From assembly GCA_035654175.1 (NCBI GenBank), contig DASRXL010000158.1:1-6175 (forward strand): a DNA stretch of 6,175 nt. Reading direction: 5' to 3'. Shown piece after piece: positions 1 through 5,245 of this stretch. Below the pieces are notes generated by a model. It had not been told where the DNA came from and did not search any database. It saw only the letters and a list, made by a program, of their open reading frames with translations. The stretch is from PNC22 sp035654175. GTDB taxonomy: Bacteria; Planctomycetota; Phycisphaerae; Phycisphaerales; UBA1924. The position numbers and the translations under genes were made by a program. Each line of letters begins with the position of its first letter. Positions within the stretch are counted from its first letter, which is position 1.

Positions 1-352
1 CGCCGCCGCCGTACCCGCCTCCGCCACCGCCATACGCGGCGCGGCCGCCCCCGCCGCCGCCGTATCCCCCGCGCCCGCCGCCGCCCCCGCCGTAGCCGCC
101 GCCGGTGCGCGGAGCGCGTTCGCGCGCCTCGTTGACAACGAGGGCTCGTCCGTCCATGTCCTGCCCGTTGAGGGCCTCGATGGCGGCGGGGCCGTCGGCG
201 TCGTTCATTTCGACGAACCCGAAGCCGCGCGAGCGTCCGGTCTCGCGATCGATGATCACCGACGCGGACATCACCGCGCCGTGGGCCTCGAAGACGGAGC
301 GGAGTGAGTCCTCGGTTGCGGAGAAGGGAAGGTTCCCGACGTAAATGCGCAT
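1..352 (-). CDS. Glycine-rich RRM RNA-binding protein (C-terminus off window)
   Basis: The 117 visible codons encode a single RNA-recognition motif (residues about 1-78) followed by a Gly-rich tail. RNP2 is IYVGNL at residues 3-8 and RNP1 is RGFGFVEM at 42-49; the RNP1 aromatics F44 and F46 and RNP2 Y4 are the usual RNA-stacking residues. From residue 84 the tail is Gly with interspersed Tyr and Arg (GGY and GRGGY blocks), like the Gly-rich RRM proteins of cyanobacteria and other bacteria, which bind single-stranded RNA and are often cold- or stress-induced. The ATG at 352 begins directly at RNP2, as is normal for the family. The Shine-Dalgarno is weak (AGGA about 12 nt upstream). The gene has its own promoter candidate and a leader of about 110 nt. 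The 3' end lies beyond position 1. Function is certain at the level of an RRM RNA-binding protein; the RNA targets are unknown. Confidence 0.95.
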   Translation of the reverse strand, partial: MRIYVGNLPFSATEDSLRSVFEAHGAVMSASVIIDRETGRSRGFGFVEMNDADGPAAIEALNGQDMDGRALVVNEARERAPRTGGGYGGGGGGRGGYGGGGGGRAAYGGGGGGYGGG

Positions 353-447
353 CGCCCACAATCCTGCCCGAGAAGACAGCTGGTTGACCGAAGCGACCTC
401 TCGGGAGCGATGCGCGTCAGTCCCGCCCGGGTTCCGAAGCCGAGTGC

Positions 448-469
448 CTCCCCGAGTCGTGGCGGGGAG
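448..469 (-). promoter_or_regulatory. Perfect 7-bp stem-loop in the RRM leader
   Basis: CTCCCCG (448-454) and CGGGGAG (463-469) form a perfect inverted repeat with an 8-nt loop. It overlaps the proposed -10 and the expected start of the mRNA. It could be a 5' stabilising hairpin or an operator. It has no following T run, so it is not a good terminator for the decayed gene upstream. The rest of the 353-499 leader holds no gene. Confidence 0.35.
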
Positions 470-494
470 TGTACCAGATCCCCGGCGTTTGCAA
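468..494 (-). promoter_or_regulatory. Promoter candidate for the RRM gene
   Basis: On the minus strand there is an extended -10, TGG-TACACT (TACACT at 473-468). A -35-like TTGCAA lies at 494-489, with a 15-nt spacer that is short but compensated by the TG extension. It would start transcription near 461, giving a leader of about 110 nt. The same TACACTCCCC string occurs at the prfB promoter. Inferred from motif only. Confidence 0.45.
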
Positions 495-499
495 GGGGG

Positions 500-1047
500 T
501 CATAGAGGCCGGCGCGGGGCGAGCGCGAGGTTGGCCAGGAGCAGCCCGGCAACCAGGCTCACGGCCACCAGCACCATGGCGAAGGCAGCCTGGACCCCGG
601 CGAGGGACTCGGCTTCGACGAAGCTGGTGACGCTGCGGAATCCCAGGCCGCCGGCACGAGGAGCATCAGGCCGGGCACCGTGAGAACGGCGGCCGGCCGG
701 TCGGCGAGGCGGGCGTACGTGTTGGAGGCGAGACCGACGGCGAACGCCCCGATGCACACACCGAGCTCCGGGCCGAGCCATGCGGCGCCCTGACGCGCAC
801 CGAGGAAGCCGACGACACCTCCGTGAAGGATCACGGCCGGGTCACGGGGAGAGGCCTGGAAGAGGACCGCGAGCCCAAACGGCGCAAGCCCGAGGGCGGT
901 CCACTGGGCCCACGGGCCAAGAGATTCGGGCGGATCGCCGGGAGCGCCGAAGAGGCCGACGCCGAGGCGCCGGCCCATCGCCACCCCGAAGCCGATCGAG
1001 ACGAAGATGGTGAGCGCACCCATCAGGCGCGCGGTGCCGGAGACCAA
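500..1047 (-). pseudogene. ThrE-type threonine/serine exporter C-terminal domain, broken
   Basis: The reading frame from a TTG at 1047 encodes hydrophobic helices typical of the ThrE_2 (YjjB-like) membrane domain. It reaches the family-type stretch NTYARLADRP followed by PGLMLLVP and then goes out of frame. The expected continuation, GGLGFRSVTSFVEAESLAG with two more hydrophobic segments, is present in the next frame and ends at the TGA at 500-502. Restoring one G near 645-654 (CCGGCGGCC to CCGGGCGGCC) joins the halves into about 182 residues. ThrE-family proteins move threonine and serine out of the cell and normally also carry an N-terminal domain (DUF1212/YjjP-like). Here the frame closes at a TGA at 1089-1087, only 13 codons above the TTG, and no N-terminal domain follows. 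There is no Shine-Dalgarno at the TTG. This is most likely a decaying remnant. The frameshift alone could be a sequencing error in a G/C run, but that would not restore the missing N-terminal half. Confidence 0.75.
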
Positions 1048-1082
1048 GTGGCGGGTCGTGGGCAGGTCCCGCGCGCATGATT

Positions 1083-1097
1083 GAGATCATGTCTCAG
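1083..1097. promoter_or_regulatory. Palindrome TGAGA-N5-TCTCA, operator candidate
   Basis: A perfect 5-bp inverted repeat with a 5-nt spacer, TGAGATCATGTCTCA, lies in the 186-bp gene-free stretch 1048-1233. Its size and spacing loosely resemble a Fur-type 7-1-7 site, but only five of seven positions pair and the bases differ from the classical box. It sits about 45 bp above the promoter candidate for the 55-codon gene. The binding factor is unknown. Confidence 0.2.
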
Positions 1098-1142
1098 TTT
1101 GGATACGAGGTGGTGAGGCTCGAGGTTTTCCACGGCGCGCGC

Positions 1143-1170
1143 TTGCTCTGGGCGGAGCCCCGGCTAAGGT
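1143..1170 (+). promoter_or_regulatory. Weak promoter candidate for the 55-codon gene
   Basis: TTGCTC (1143-1148) and TAAGGT (1165-1170) are spaced by 16 nt. They would start transcription about 55 nt above the ATG at 1234. Each hexamer matches the sigma-70 consensus only partly, so this is a guess from motif and position. Confidence 0.3.
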
Positions 1171-1233
1171 CAGCGACTTGTCTCCAGTTCGCGGGCGTGC
1201 CGCGAGCGGTAGCGGGCGAGAAAGGAGCGCGGC

Positions 1234-1401
1234 ATGACGATCATCGCGAGGCACGAGCATGCGATGCCCTTCGGTGCGCAGGCGCTCCGCGCGTGCGCGC
1301 AGCTCGCGGCCGGCTATGGCGGCGGTCGGAGCGGCTCTCGCGTCGCCGTTCTCCGCATCGCTGATATCTACGACATCCAGGATCCGCCTCCGCAGCGCTA
1401 G
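1234..1401 (+). CDS. Small hypothetical protein, 55 aa
   Basis: ATG at 1234 has a strong Shine-Dalgarno, AAAGGAG at 1221-1227, with a 6-nt spacer. It opens a 55-residue frame ending in TAG. Codon third positions are nearly all G or C, as in neighbouring real genes, and a strong intrinsic terminator follows 25 nt later. These three signals make a translated gene likely despite its size. The product begins MTIIARHEHAMPFGAQAL, has one Cys (residue 21), a Gly-rich turn (GYGGGRSGS, about residues 27-35), then a hydrophobic and acidic stretch RVAVLRIADIYDIQD and a Pro-rich end. There is no membrane segment or motif that I recognise. It appears to be monocistronic. Confidence 0.65.
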   Translation: MTIIARHEHAMPFGAQALRACAQLAAGYGGGRSGSRVAVLRIADIYDIQDPPPQR

Positions 1402-1425
1402 CGACGCTTGAGCACGAAGTAGCCG

Positions 1426-1464
1426 CAGCCTCGGAGGAACTCCCTCCGGGGCTGTTTCGCTTTT
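1426..1464 (+). terminator. Intrinsic (Rho-independent) terminator
   Basis: The arms CAGCCTCGGAGG (1426-1437) and CCTCCGGGGCTG (1443-1454) pair over 12 positions, with one G-U wobble and a 5-nt AACTC loop. The tail TTTCGCTTTT (1455-1464) follows. This is the best terminator in the window and is directed against transcripts of the 55-codon gene. It lies only 14 nt above the Shine-Dalgarno of the next small gene, so it could also act as an attenuator for that gene. Confidence 0.8.
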
Positions 1465-1490
1465 GGATTGTGAGCAGAGAGGAGATTGTG

Positions 1491-1724
1491 ATGAGCGCTT
1501 CGAACGTTCGGAGTGGGCGGTGGCCGACGCCGCGGCGGGCGCGGGTGCGTGTGCGGCTGGGGCGGTACGTGCTGGTGGGACACGTCGCGCGGGTGGCGGC
1601 TCGTGCGGCAGGGCCGCCGGCGATCACGTGGCGATCGGTGGTGGTGCGTGGGCGCGTCGGATACGGCGCGGTGAGGGCGGACGGGCGCGTGGAGTACTGG
1701 CGGCCGTTGCCGGCCCTGGAGTAA
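1491..1724 (+). CDS. Small basic hypothetical protein, 77 aa
   Basis: ATG at 1491 is preceded by AGAGGAG at 1478-1484 with a 6-nt spacer. This is better placed than the in-frame GTG at 1470, so I chose the ATG. The product is very basic, with Arg clusters in residues 7-25. It then alternates Val/Gly/Arg in a pattern suggesting short beta strands, for example YVLVGHVARVAAR, then SVVVRGRVGYGAVRADGRVEYW near the end split by turns. It has no Cys, no clear membrane helix and no motif that I recognise. No promoter is visible between the terminator at 1426-1464 and the gene, so expression may depend on readthrough. It converges with the minus-strand membrane gene ending at 1813. Function is unknown; a small nucleic-acid-binding beta protein is conceivable but only a guess. 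Confidence 0.6.
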   Translation: MSASNVRSGRWPTPRRARVRVRLGRYVLVGHVARVAARAAGPPAITWRSVVVRGRVGYGAVRADGRVEYWRPLPALE

Positions 1725-1755
1725 CGGGATCAGCCATGTCCCGCGGGGCTCATGG

Positions 1756-1767
1756 GACGCATGCGTC
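1756..1767. repeat. 12-bp perfect palindrome between convergent genes
   Basis: GACGCATGCGTC sits in the 88-bp gap between the convergent genes ending at 1724 and 1813. It is flanked by GGGGC (1745-1749) and GCCCC, which could extend a cruciform with an interior loop. No T run follows on either strand. It may be a bidirectional transcript end or a binding site, or chance in G+C-rich DNA. Confidence 0.3.
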
Positions 1768-1812
1768 TCGGGGGCCCCGCCGGGCATAGCGATGTGCGCA
1801 CGATCCGCATGG

Positions 1813-2070
1813 TCAGTCCCGATCGCGGCGCGAATCACCGCGGACGAACGTCCAGACGAGCATGGCCGCGAAGGCGAAGAGAATGGCGAACACGCCGAGC
1901 CCACGGGCGCGCCAGGGCCAGTCTTGGATTGGGCCGTAGAGCCAGCGCATCGCTGGATAAGCAAGCGCGGCGCCAAGCAGAGCGGCGACCAGATAGCCGG
2001 GCGTCACTCGCTTGTGCGCGAGGTCGGGGCGCGCCCCCCTCTGCCGCCGTTGACGGGAATCGTCCGTCAC
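1813..2070 (-). CDS. Small two-helix membrane protein, 85 aa
   Basis: A GTG at 2070 starts this frame. GGAGG (2081-2077), 6 nt upstream, decides the start. The first 22 residues are hydrophilic and basic. Two hydrophobic segments follow at about 26-45 (GYLVAALLGAALAYPAMRWL) and 57-77 (GLGVFAILFAFAAMLVW), joined by a short Pro/Trp-rich loop (GPIQDWPWRAR). The end is charged, RGDSRRDRD. This predicts an inner-membrane hairpin with both termini on the same, probably cytoplasmic, side. It begins 23 nt after the prfB stop on the same strand, so it is probably co-transcribed with prfB. I recognise no family and see no functional residues. Confidence 0.75.
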   Translation of the reverse strand: MTDDSRQRRQRGARPDLAHKRVTPGYLVAALLGAALAYPAMRWLYGPIQDWPWRARGLGVFAILFAFAAMLVWTFVRGDSRRDRD

Positions 2071-2093
2071 GTGCCGCCTCCGCGGTCCAGATT

Positions 2094-3213
2094 TTACACC
2101 GCCCGCGTTTCCTTCTCCGCGCGCCGGCGCTTCAGCTCGGCGTCGATGAAGGGCTCGATCTGGCCCTGGAGGACCTTCTCGTAATTGGATTCTTCGTAGC
2201 CGGTGCGGTGGTCCTTCACGCGGTTGTCGTAGAAGACGTAGCTGCGGATCTGGGTGCCCCAGCCGCGGGCGACGTCGCCGCCCTTGACCTCCTTGAGCTC
2301 GGCGGCGCGGCGCTCCTCCTCGATCTGCTCGAGCTTGGCCTGCAGGAGGGTGAGGGCCTGGCGCTTGTTCTGCGGCTGGTCGCGGTAGGTGCTGGCGACG
2401 ACCATGATGCCGGTCGGCTTGTGGACGACGCGACAGGCGGAGGCGACCTTGTTGACGTTCTGGCCGCCGGGGCCGGCGGAGCGGGCGAAGAAGCTGATCT
2501 CGAGGTCCTTCTCGGGGATCTCGAGCTTGGACTCCTCGAACTCGGGGGTGATGTCCACGGTGGCGAAGCTGGTCTGGCGCTTGCCCTGGGCGTTGAAGGG
2601 CGAGACGCGGGCAAGGCGGTGGGTGCCGTGCTCGCAGGAGAGATAGCCGTAGGCGTAGGGGCCCTTGACGTGCAGGGTGACGTGGTCGATGCCGACCTCG
2701 CTGCCGTGGTTCTTGGCGATCTCCTCGACCTTGAAACCCATGCGCTCGGTGTAGTAGAGATACATGCGGAAGAGCATCTCGGCCCAGTCGTTGGCCTCGG
2801 TGCCGCCGTCGCCGGCGGAGATGGTGAGGAAGCAGTTGCGGTGGTCGTGCTTGCCGGAGAGGAGGGATTGAAGCTCGACGCGCTCCATCTTGCCCTGGAG
2901 CTCGAAGAGCGACTCGTCGGCCTCGGCGAGGAGGTCGCGGTCGCCCGACTCGCGGGACATCTCGTACGCGAGCCTGGCGTCGTCGAACTGGGCGATGGCG
3001 TCGCGCAGCGGCTCGACCTGGGCCTTCATGAGCTTGAGTTGGGCGACGGTCTCCTGGGCGCGGTCGGGGCTGTCCCAGAAATCGGCGGCCCCCATGCGGG
3101 CCTCAAGGTCGGAGAGCTTGGAGAGCTTGGATTCGTAGTTAAAGAGAGTCGCGGATTGTCAAGATCCGCGCCTCGAGATCGGCGATCACGGGTTGATGGG
3201 CGTCGAAGTGCAT
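2094..3213 (-). CDS. prfB: Peptide chain release factor 2 (RF2), +1 programmed frameshift
   Basis: RF2 reads UGA and UAA in the ribosomal A site and triggers peptide release. Translation starts at ATG 3213 (Shine-Dalgarno AAGGAG at 3228-3223, 9-nt spacer). It runs 24 codons to CTT (3144-3142) and meets TAA (3141-3139). Skipping one T (3141) restores the frame AAC TAC GAA, which continues 348 codons to TAA at 2096-2094, 372 aa in total. Leu24 at the shift matches the E. coli site (Leu25). The RF2 discriminator SPF is at 204-206 and the catalytic GGQ, in SAGPGGQNVNK, at 249-251, one residue from E. coli numbering (250-252). So the joined product has full family length and the N-terminal exon is real. 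The region after the shift (NYESKLSKLSDLEARM, then DFWDSPDRAQ) aligns with the domain 1 helices. The unusual feature is UAA rather than UGA at the shift, with no internal Shine-Dalgarno. An ATG at 3095 with GAGG upstream could give a 333-residue form lacking the first 39 residues. Confidence 0.97.
3138..3144 (-). promoter_or_regulatory. prfB +1 frameshift site with UAA stop (CTT TAA C)
   Basis: On the minus strand the bases are CTT TAA C, preceded by GAC TCT. The usual bacterial site is CUU UGA C: peptidyl-tRNA-Leu slips +1 when RF2 is scarce, so that RF2 limits its own shortfall. Everything is conserved here except the middle base of the stop (A for G). The stimulatory AGGGGG-like sequence that normally lies about 3 nt above CTT is absent; the bases there are ATCCGCGACTCT. 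The site was identified by joining the two frames codon by codon. Confidence 0.88.
3150..3170 (-). repeat. Perfect 7-bp inverted repeat just above the prfB shift site
   Basis: On the minus strand CGCGGAT (3170-3164), a 7-nt loop CTTGACA and ATCCGCG (3156-3150) form a perfect stem. It ends 5 nt before the CTT of the shift site and occupies the place where an internal Shine-Dalgarno would be expected. A stem there would be melted inside the ribosome during decoding. It could act before or between ribosomes, or as a weak terminator with the following CTCTTT. Its function is speculative. Confidence 0.4.
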
Positions 3214-3238
3214 CCTGTTCGGCTCCTTGATGGGGGGG

Positions 3239-3267
3239 AGTGTAGGCGGAACGAGGCCTCTCGCGAA
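3239..3267 (-). promoter_or_regulatory. prfB promoter candidate
   Basis: On the minus strand TTCGCG (3267-3262) and TACACT (3244-3239) are separated by 17 nt, giving a short leader of about 20 nt before the ATG at 3213. The -10 is strong and the -35 weak. The -10 and the following CCCC are identical to those in front of the RRM gene. Confidence 0.5.
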
Positions 3268-3365
3268 GAAATCTCGGCCGAATCGCGCCGACGGGAGGCT
3301 TCGGCGGCGTTCCTGCGGCGGCCATGCCGGGCTCCGCCGAGGCGCCCGTAAGGGAGGATCAAAGA

Positions 3366-4601
3366 ATGCACCGCGCTCGATCTCACGTCCTGTCTCTCGC
3401 GTTCGCCGCCGGCCTGCTCGCGGGGATCCCGTCCGCCCGGGGACAGGACGGTCCCGCGGAGCCGGATCGATTGTCCCAGGCGGCGGCGGAGCTCCGCGAC
3501 CAGGCGCGAGAAGATCGCGCCCGCCGGCAGGCAGAGATGGAGGCGATGAGGGGGCCGGCCGTCTCGCTCGACTTCCCCGGCGGATCGCTCCGCGACTACG
3601 TGGAGAGCCTGAAGGCCGCGGCGGATCCAGAGCTGACCAACATCCTCGTGCGGGGCGATGCGGACGCGATCGAGGTGAGCGCGACGGAGCTGCGGGACGT
3701 GAGCCTCTGGACGGCGCTGCGCCTGGTTTCGGGGGACTATCGATACCCGGAGGACGATGCCTACCGCTACGGAGTGGAGGCCACGAACTTGAGCGAGGGG
3801 GCTGGCGACACCCCTGCGTTCCTGGTGGAAGTGAGGAAGCAGGGCCCGTTCCATGAGCCGCGTACGCCCGACAGCGAGGACATGCTGGTGCTGTCGATCA
3901 AGGAGCTGACCACGCCGCTGCCGGGCGATCCGCCGGAGGTCGTTGTGCCCGCGGAGACGATCCTGACGGCGGTCGAGACCGCGACGGGGGTGGCGGGCGG
4001 TGACGACGTCCGGGCCGAGCTTCGGTTCCATCCGGAGTCGGGCCTCCTGATCATGGCGGGGCCGGACCGGGCGCTGCGGGCGGCGAACGAGGTCTTCCAT
4101 CGGATGCAGCAGGACATCGAAACGCGACGGGCGCGGTCGCGGGAGATCCAGCAGATTCAGGGCCTCACCAATCCCGAGGCGCTGGAGGAGCAGCTGGCCG
4201 ACGCGCGGGCCGAGGCGGAGCTCGCCGCGGTGCACGCCGACAACGCCGCGCACAAGCGGGAGGTGCTGGAGCGGCGGATGCAGGAGGTGCGCGTGATGGT
4301 GGACCGCGCGGCTGCGCCGCAGAACGAGTTCCTGACGGCGGAGATCGCCTATCGCGAGGCGGACGCCGCGGTGAGGGAGCACCAGATCCACCTGGAACGG
4401 GCCCAGGCTCGGGCCGCTCGGGCAGAGGAGGCGCTCGCGCGGGCGAAGGCCATCGCCGCGGGCGGGGGCTCCGGGGGCGAGCTCTCGGCACTGCGCGAGG
4501 AGAACGCGATGCTGCGCGATAGACTGGCGGCGATGGAGGCGCAGATCGCCGAGCTCCGCGCGAGGCTCCAGGCGCGGGACGTGGAGGAAGAGCGACGCTG
4601 A
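3366..4601 (+). CDS. Secreted protein with STN/secretin-N-like domains and long coiled coil
   Basis: ATG at 3366 is chosen over the in-frame ATG at 3324 because GGGAGG (3352-3357) lies 8 nt upstream and a signal peptide begins directly. Residues 3-5 are basic, 8-21 hydrophobic, and ARG at 24-26 is a plausible cleavage site. The mature protein of about 385 residues starts with a short helix (35-62). Residues 64-125 (VSLDFPGGSLRDYVESL through EVSATELRDVSLWTALRLV) read like a secretin/TonB short N-terminal (STN) fold. Residues 195-250 (AELRFHPESGLLIMAGPDRA, then ANEVFHRMQQD) resemble a secretin N-type repeat, where the tell-tale string is a ring-forming beta-alpha unit. Residues 250-411 are a heptad-rich Ala/Glu/Arg coiled coil, interrupted by GGGSGG at 366-371. 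There is no secretin pore. It is likely periplasmic or cell-envelope, perhaps oligomeric. It precedes the sigma factor by 62 nt on the same strand. Assignment is by pattern only. Confidence 0.8.
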   Translation: MHRARSHVLSLAFAAGLLAGIPSARGQDGPAEPDRLSQAAAELRDQAREDRARRQAEMEAMRGPAVSLDFPGGSLRDYVESLKAAADPELTNILVRGDADAIEVSATELRDVSLWTALRLVSGDYRYPEDDAYRYGVEATNLSEGAGDTPAFLVEVRKQGPFHEPRTPDSEDMLVLSIKELTTPLPGDPPEVVVPAETILTAVETATGVAGGDDVRAELRFHPESGLLIMAGPDRALRAANEVFHRMQQDIETRRARSREIQQIQGLTNPEALEEQLADARAEAELAAVHADNAAHKREVLERRMQEVRVMVDRAAAPQNEFLTAEIAYREADAAVREHQIHLERAQARAARAEEALARAKAIAAGGGSGGELSALREENAMLRDRLAAMEAQIAELRARLQARDVEEERR

Positions 4602-4663
4602 GCGGAGCCGGCGCCATCGCCGCCCGCGTCCCGCGCGTCGGGGCCGGGTGCAAGGACCACCGC

Positions 4664-5245
4664 GTGCCGCAGGCCGTCACCGCCCCACCGCCGCTGAAGC
4701 CCGCCGCCGCGCCGGCCCGCCCCGACGACACGGGCTCTCTTACCCGCGCGGTCGCGCGCGGCGACGCGGCGGCCTTCGCGGTGCTCTACGAGCGGTGGTT
4801 CGGGAGGGTGTACGGGGCGGCGCGCCGGCTGACCGGGCGGGACGAGGCGTTCTGCCTCGACGTGGCGCAGGAGGCGATGATGAAGGCCGCGGCACGAATG
4901 CCGGCGATCGACTCGGAGGCCGCGCTCTCGCGCTGGCTCTGCCGGGTGGTGCACCGGGCGGCGCTGGATCAGCTCCGGCGGGAGCGGCGGCGGCGGTCGC
5001 GCGAGCGGGGGCGCGAGGCACCTGGGGCCGCGCCCGACGGCGCGCTCGCCGAGCGCATCGATTGGCTCCGGGCGCGGCTTCGCGAGCTCTCGGCGGAGGA
5101 GCGCGGGCTGCTGGCGTCGCGCTTCGCGCGGGAGCGATCTCTGGAGCAACTGGGCGCGGAGCTCGGCACGACGGGCGACGCGGCGCATGGGAGGCTGCGC
5201 CGGGCGCTCGCCAGGCTGCGCAGCGCGGCGGAGGAGCGGCCATGA
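4664..5245 (+). CDS. ECF-type RNA polymerase sigma factor
   Basis: This is a 193-residue sigma-70 family protein with only regions 2 and 4, the ECF layout. Region 2 spans about 26-110: DVAQEAMMKA at 66-75 is the core-binding helix signature, and SRWLCRVVHRAALDQLRRERRR at 89-110 (split here by position) is the -10 recognition and melting helix. Region 4 spans 127-190 with the helix-turn-helix SLEQLGAELGTT at 159-170, which contacts the -35. GTG at 4664 is supported by AAGGA (4652-4656) with a 7-nt spacer. The first 20 residues are a Pro/Ala-rich extension. It binds core RNA polymerase and directs it to specific promoters in response to a signal. The next gene overlaps its stop by 4 nt (ATGA), the usual arrangement for a sigma factor and its membrane-bound regulator. 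I cannot assign an ECF subgroup. Confidence 0.93.
   Translation: MPQAVTAPPPLKPAAAPARPDDTGSLTRAVARGDAAAFAVLYERWFGRVYGAARRLTGRDEAFCLDVAQEAMMKAAARMPAIDSEAALSRWLCRVVHRAALDQLRRERRRRSRERGREAPGAAPDGALAERIDWLRARLRELSAEERGLLASRFARERSLEQLGAELGTTGDAAHGRLRRALARLRSAAEERP

Noticed and set aside
1..103. CCG/GCC-rich repeat resembling a microsatellite
   Set aside because: It is the codon pattern of the Gly-rich tail of the RRM protein and needs no separate repeat call.
271..552. A 93-codon minus-strand frame across the RRM leader
   Set aside because: It is a different frame that overlaps the RRM start and the end of the exporter remnant, with no recognisable content.
3138..3144. Genetic code change (stop reassignment) as an explanation of the in-frame TAA
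   Set aside because: prfB itself ends in TAA, the 77-codon gene ends in TAA, and several neighbours end in TGA. Reading through in frame would also not join the two halves, which need a +1 shift.
1752..3230. A 492-codon open frame on the plus strand
   Set aside because: It lies antisense to prfB and the small membrane gene. Its Leu/Val/Gly/Asp-rich content is the mirror of high-GC codons, it has no Shine-Dalgarno, and RF2 on the other strand is certain.
3186..4391. A 401-codon open frame on the minus strand
   Set aside because: It is antisense to the signal-peptide coiled-coil gene and overlaps the start of prfB. Its composition (His/Arg/Leu) is typical of a high-GC shadow frame.
4349..5188. 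A 279-codon open frame on the minus strand
   Set aside because: It is antisense to the sigma factor, whose region 2 and region 4 motifs are clear. It has no start signal.
4648..5241. Upstream extension of the sigma-partner frame
   Set aside because: The frame is open back to 4648 but is the +1 shadow of the sigma gene. The ATG at 5242 with GGAGGAG is the sensible start.
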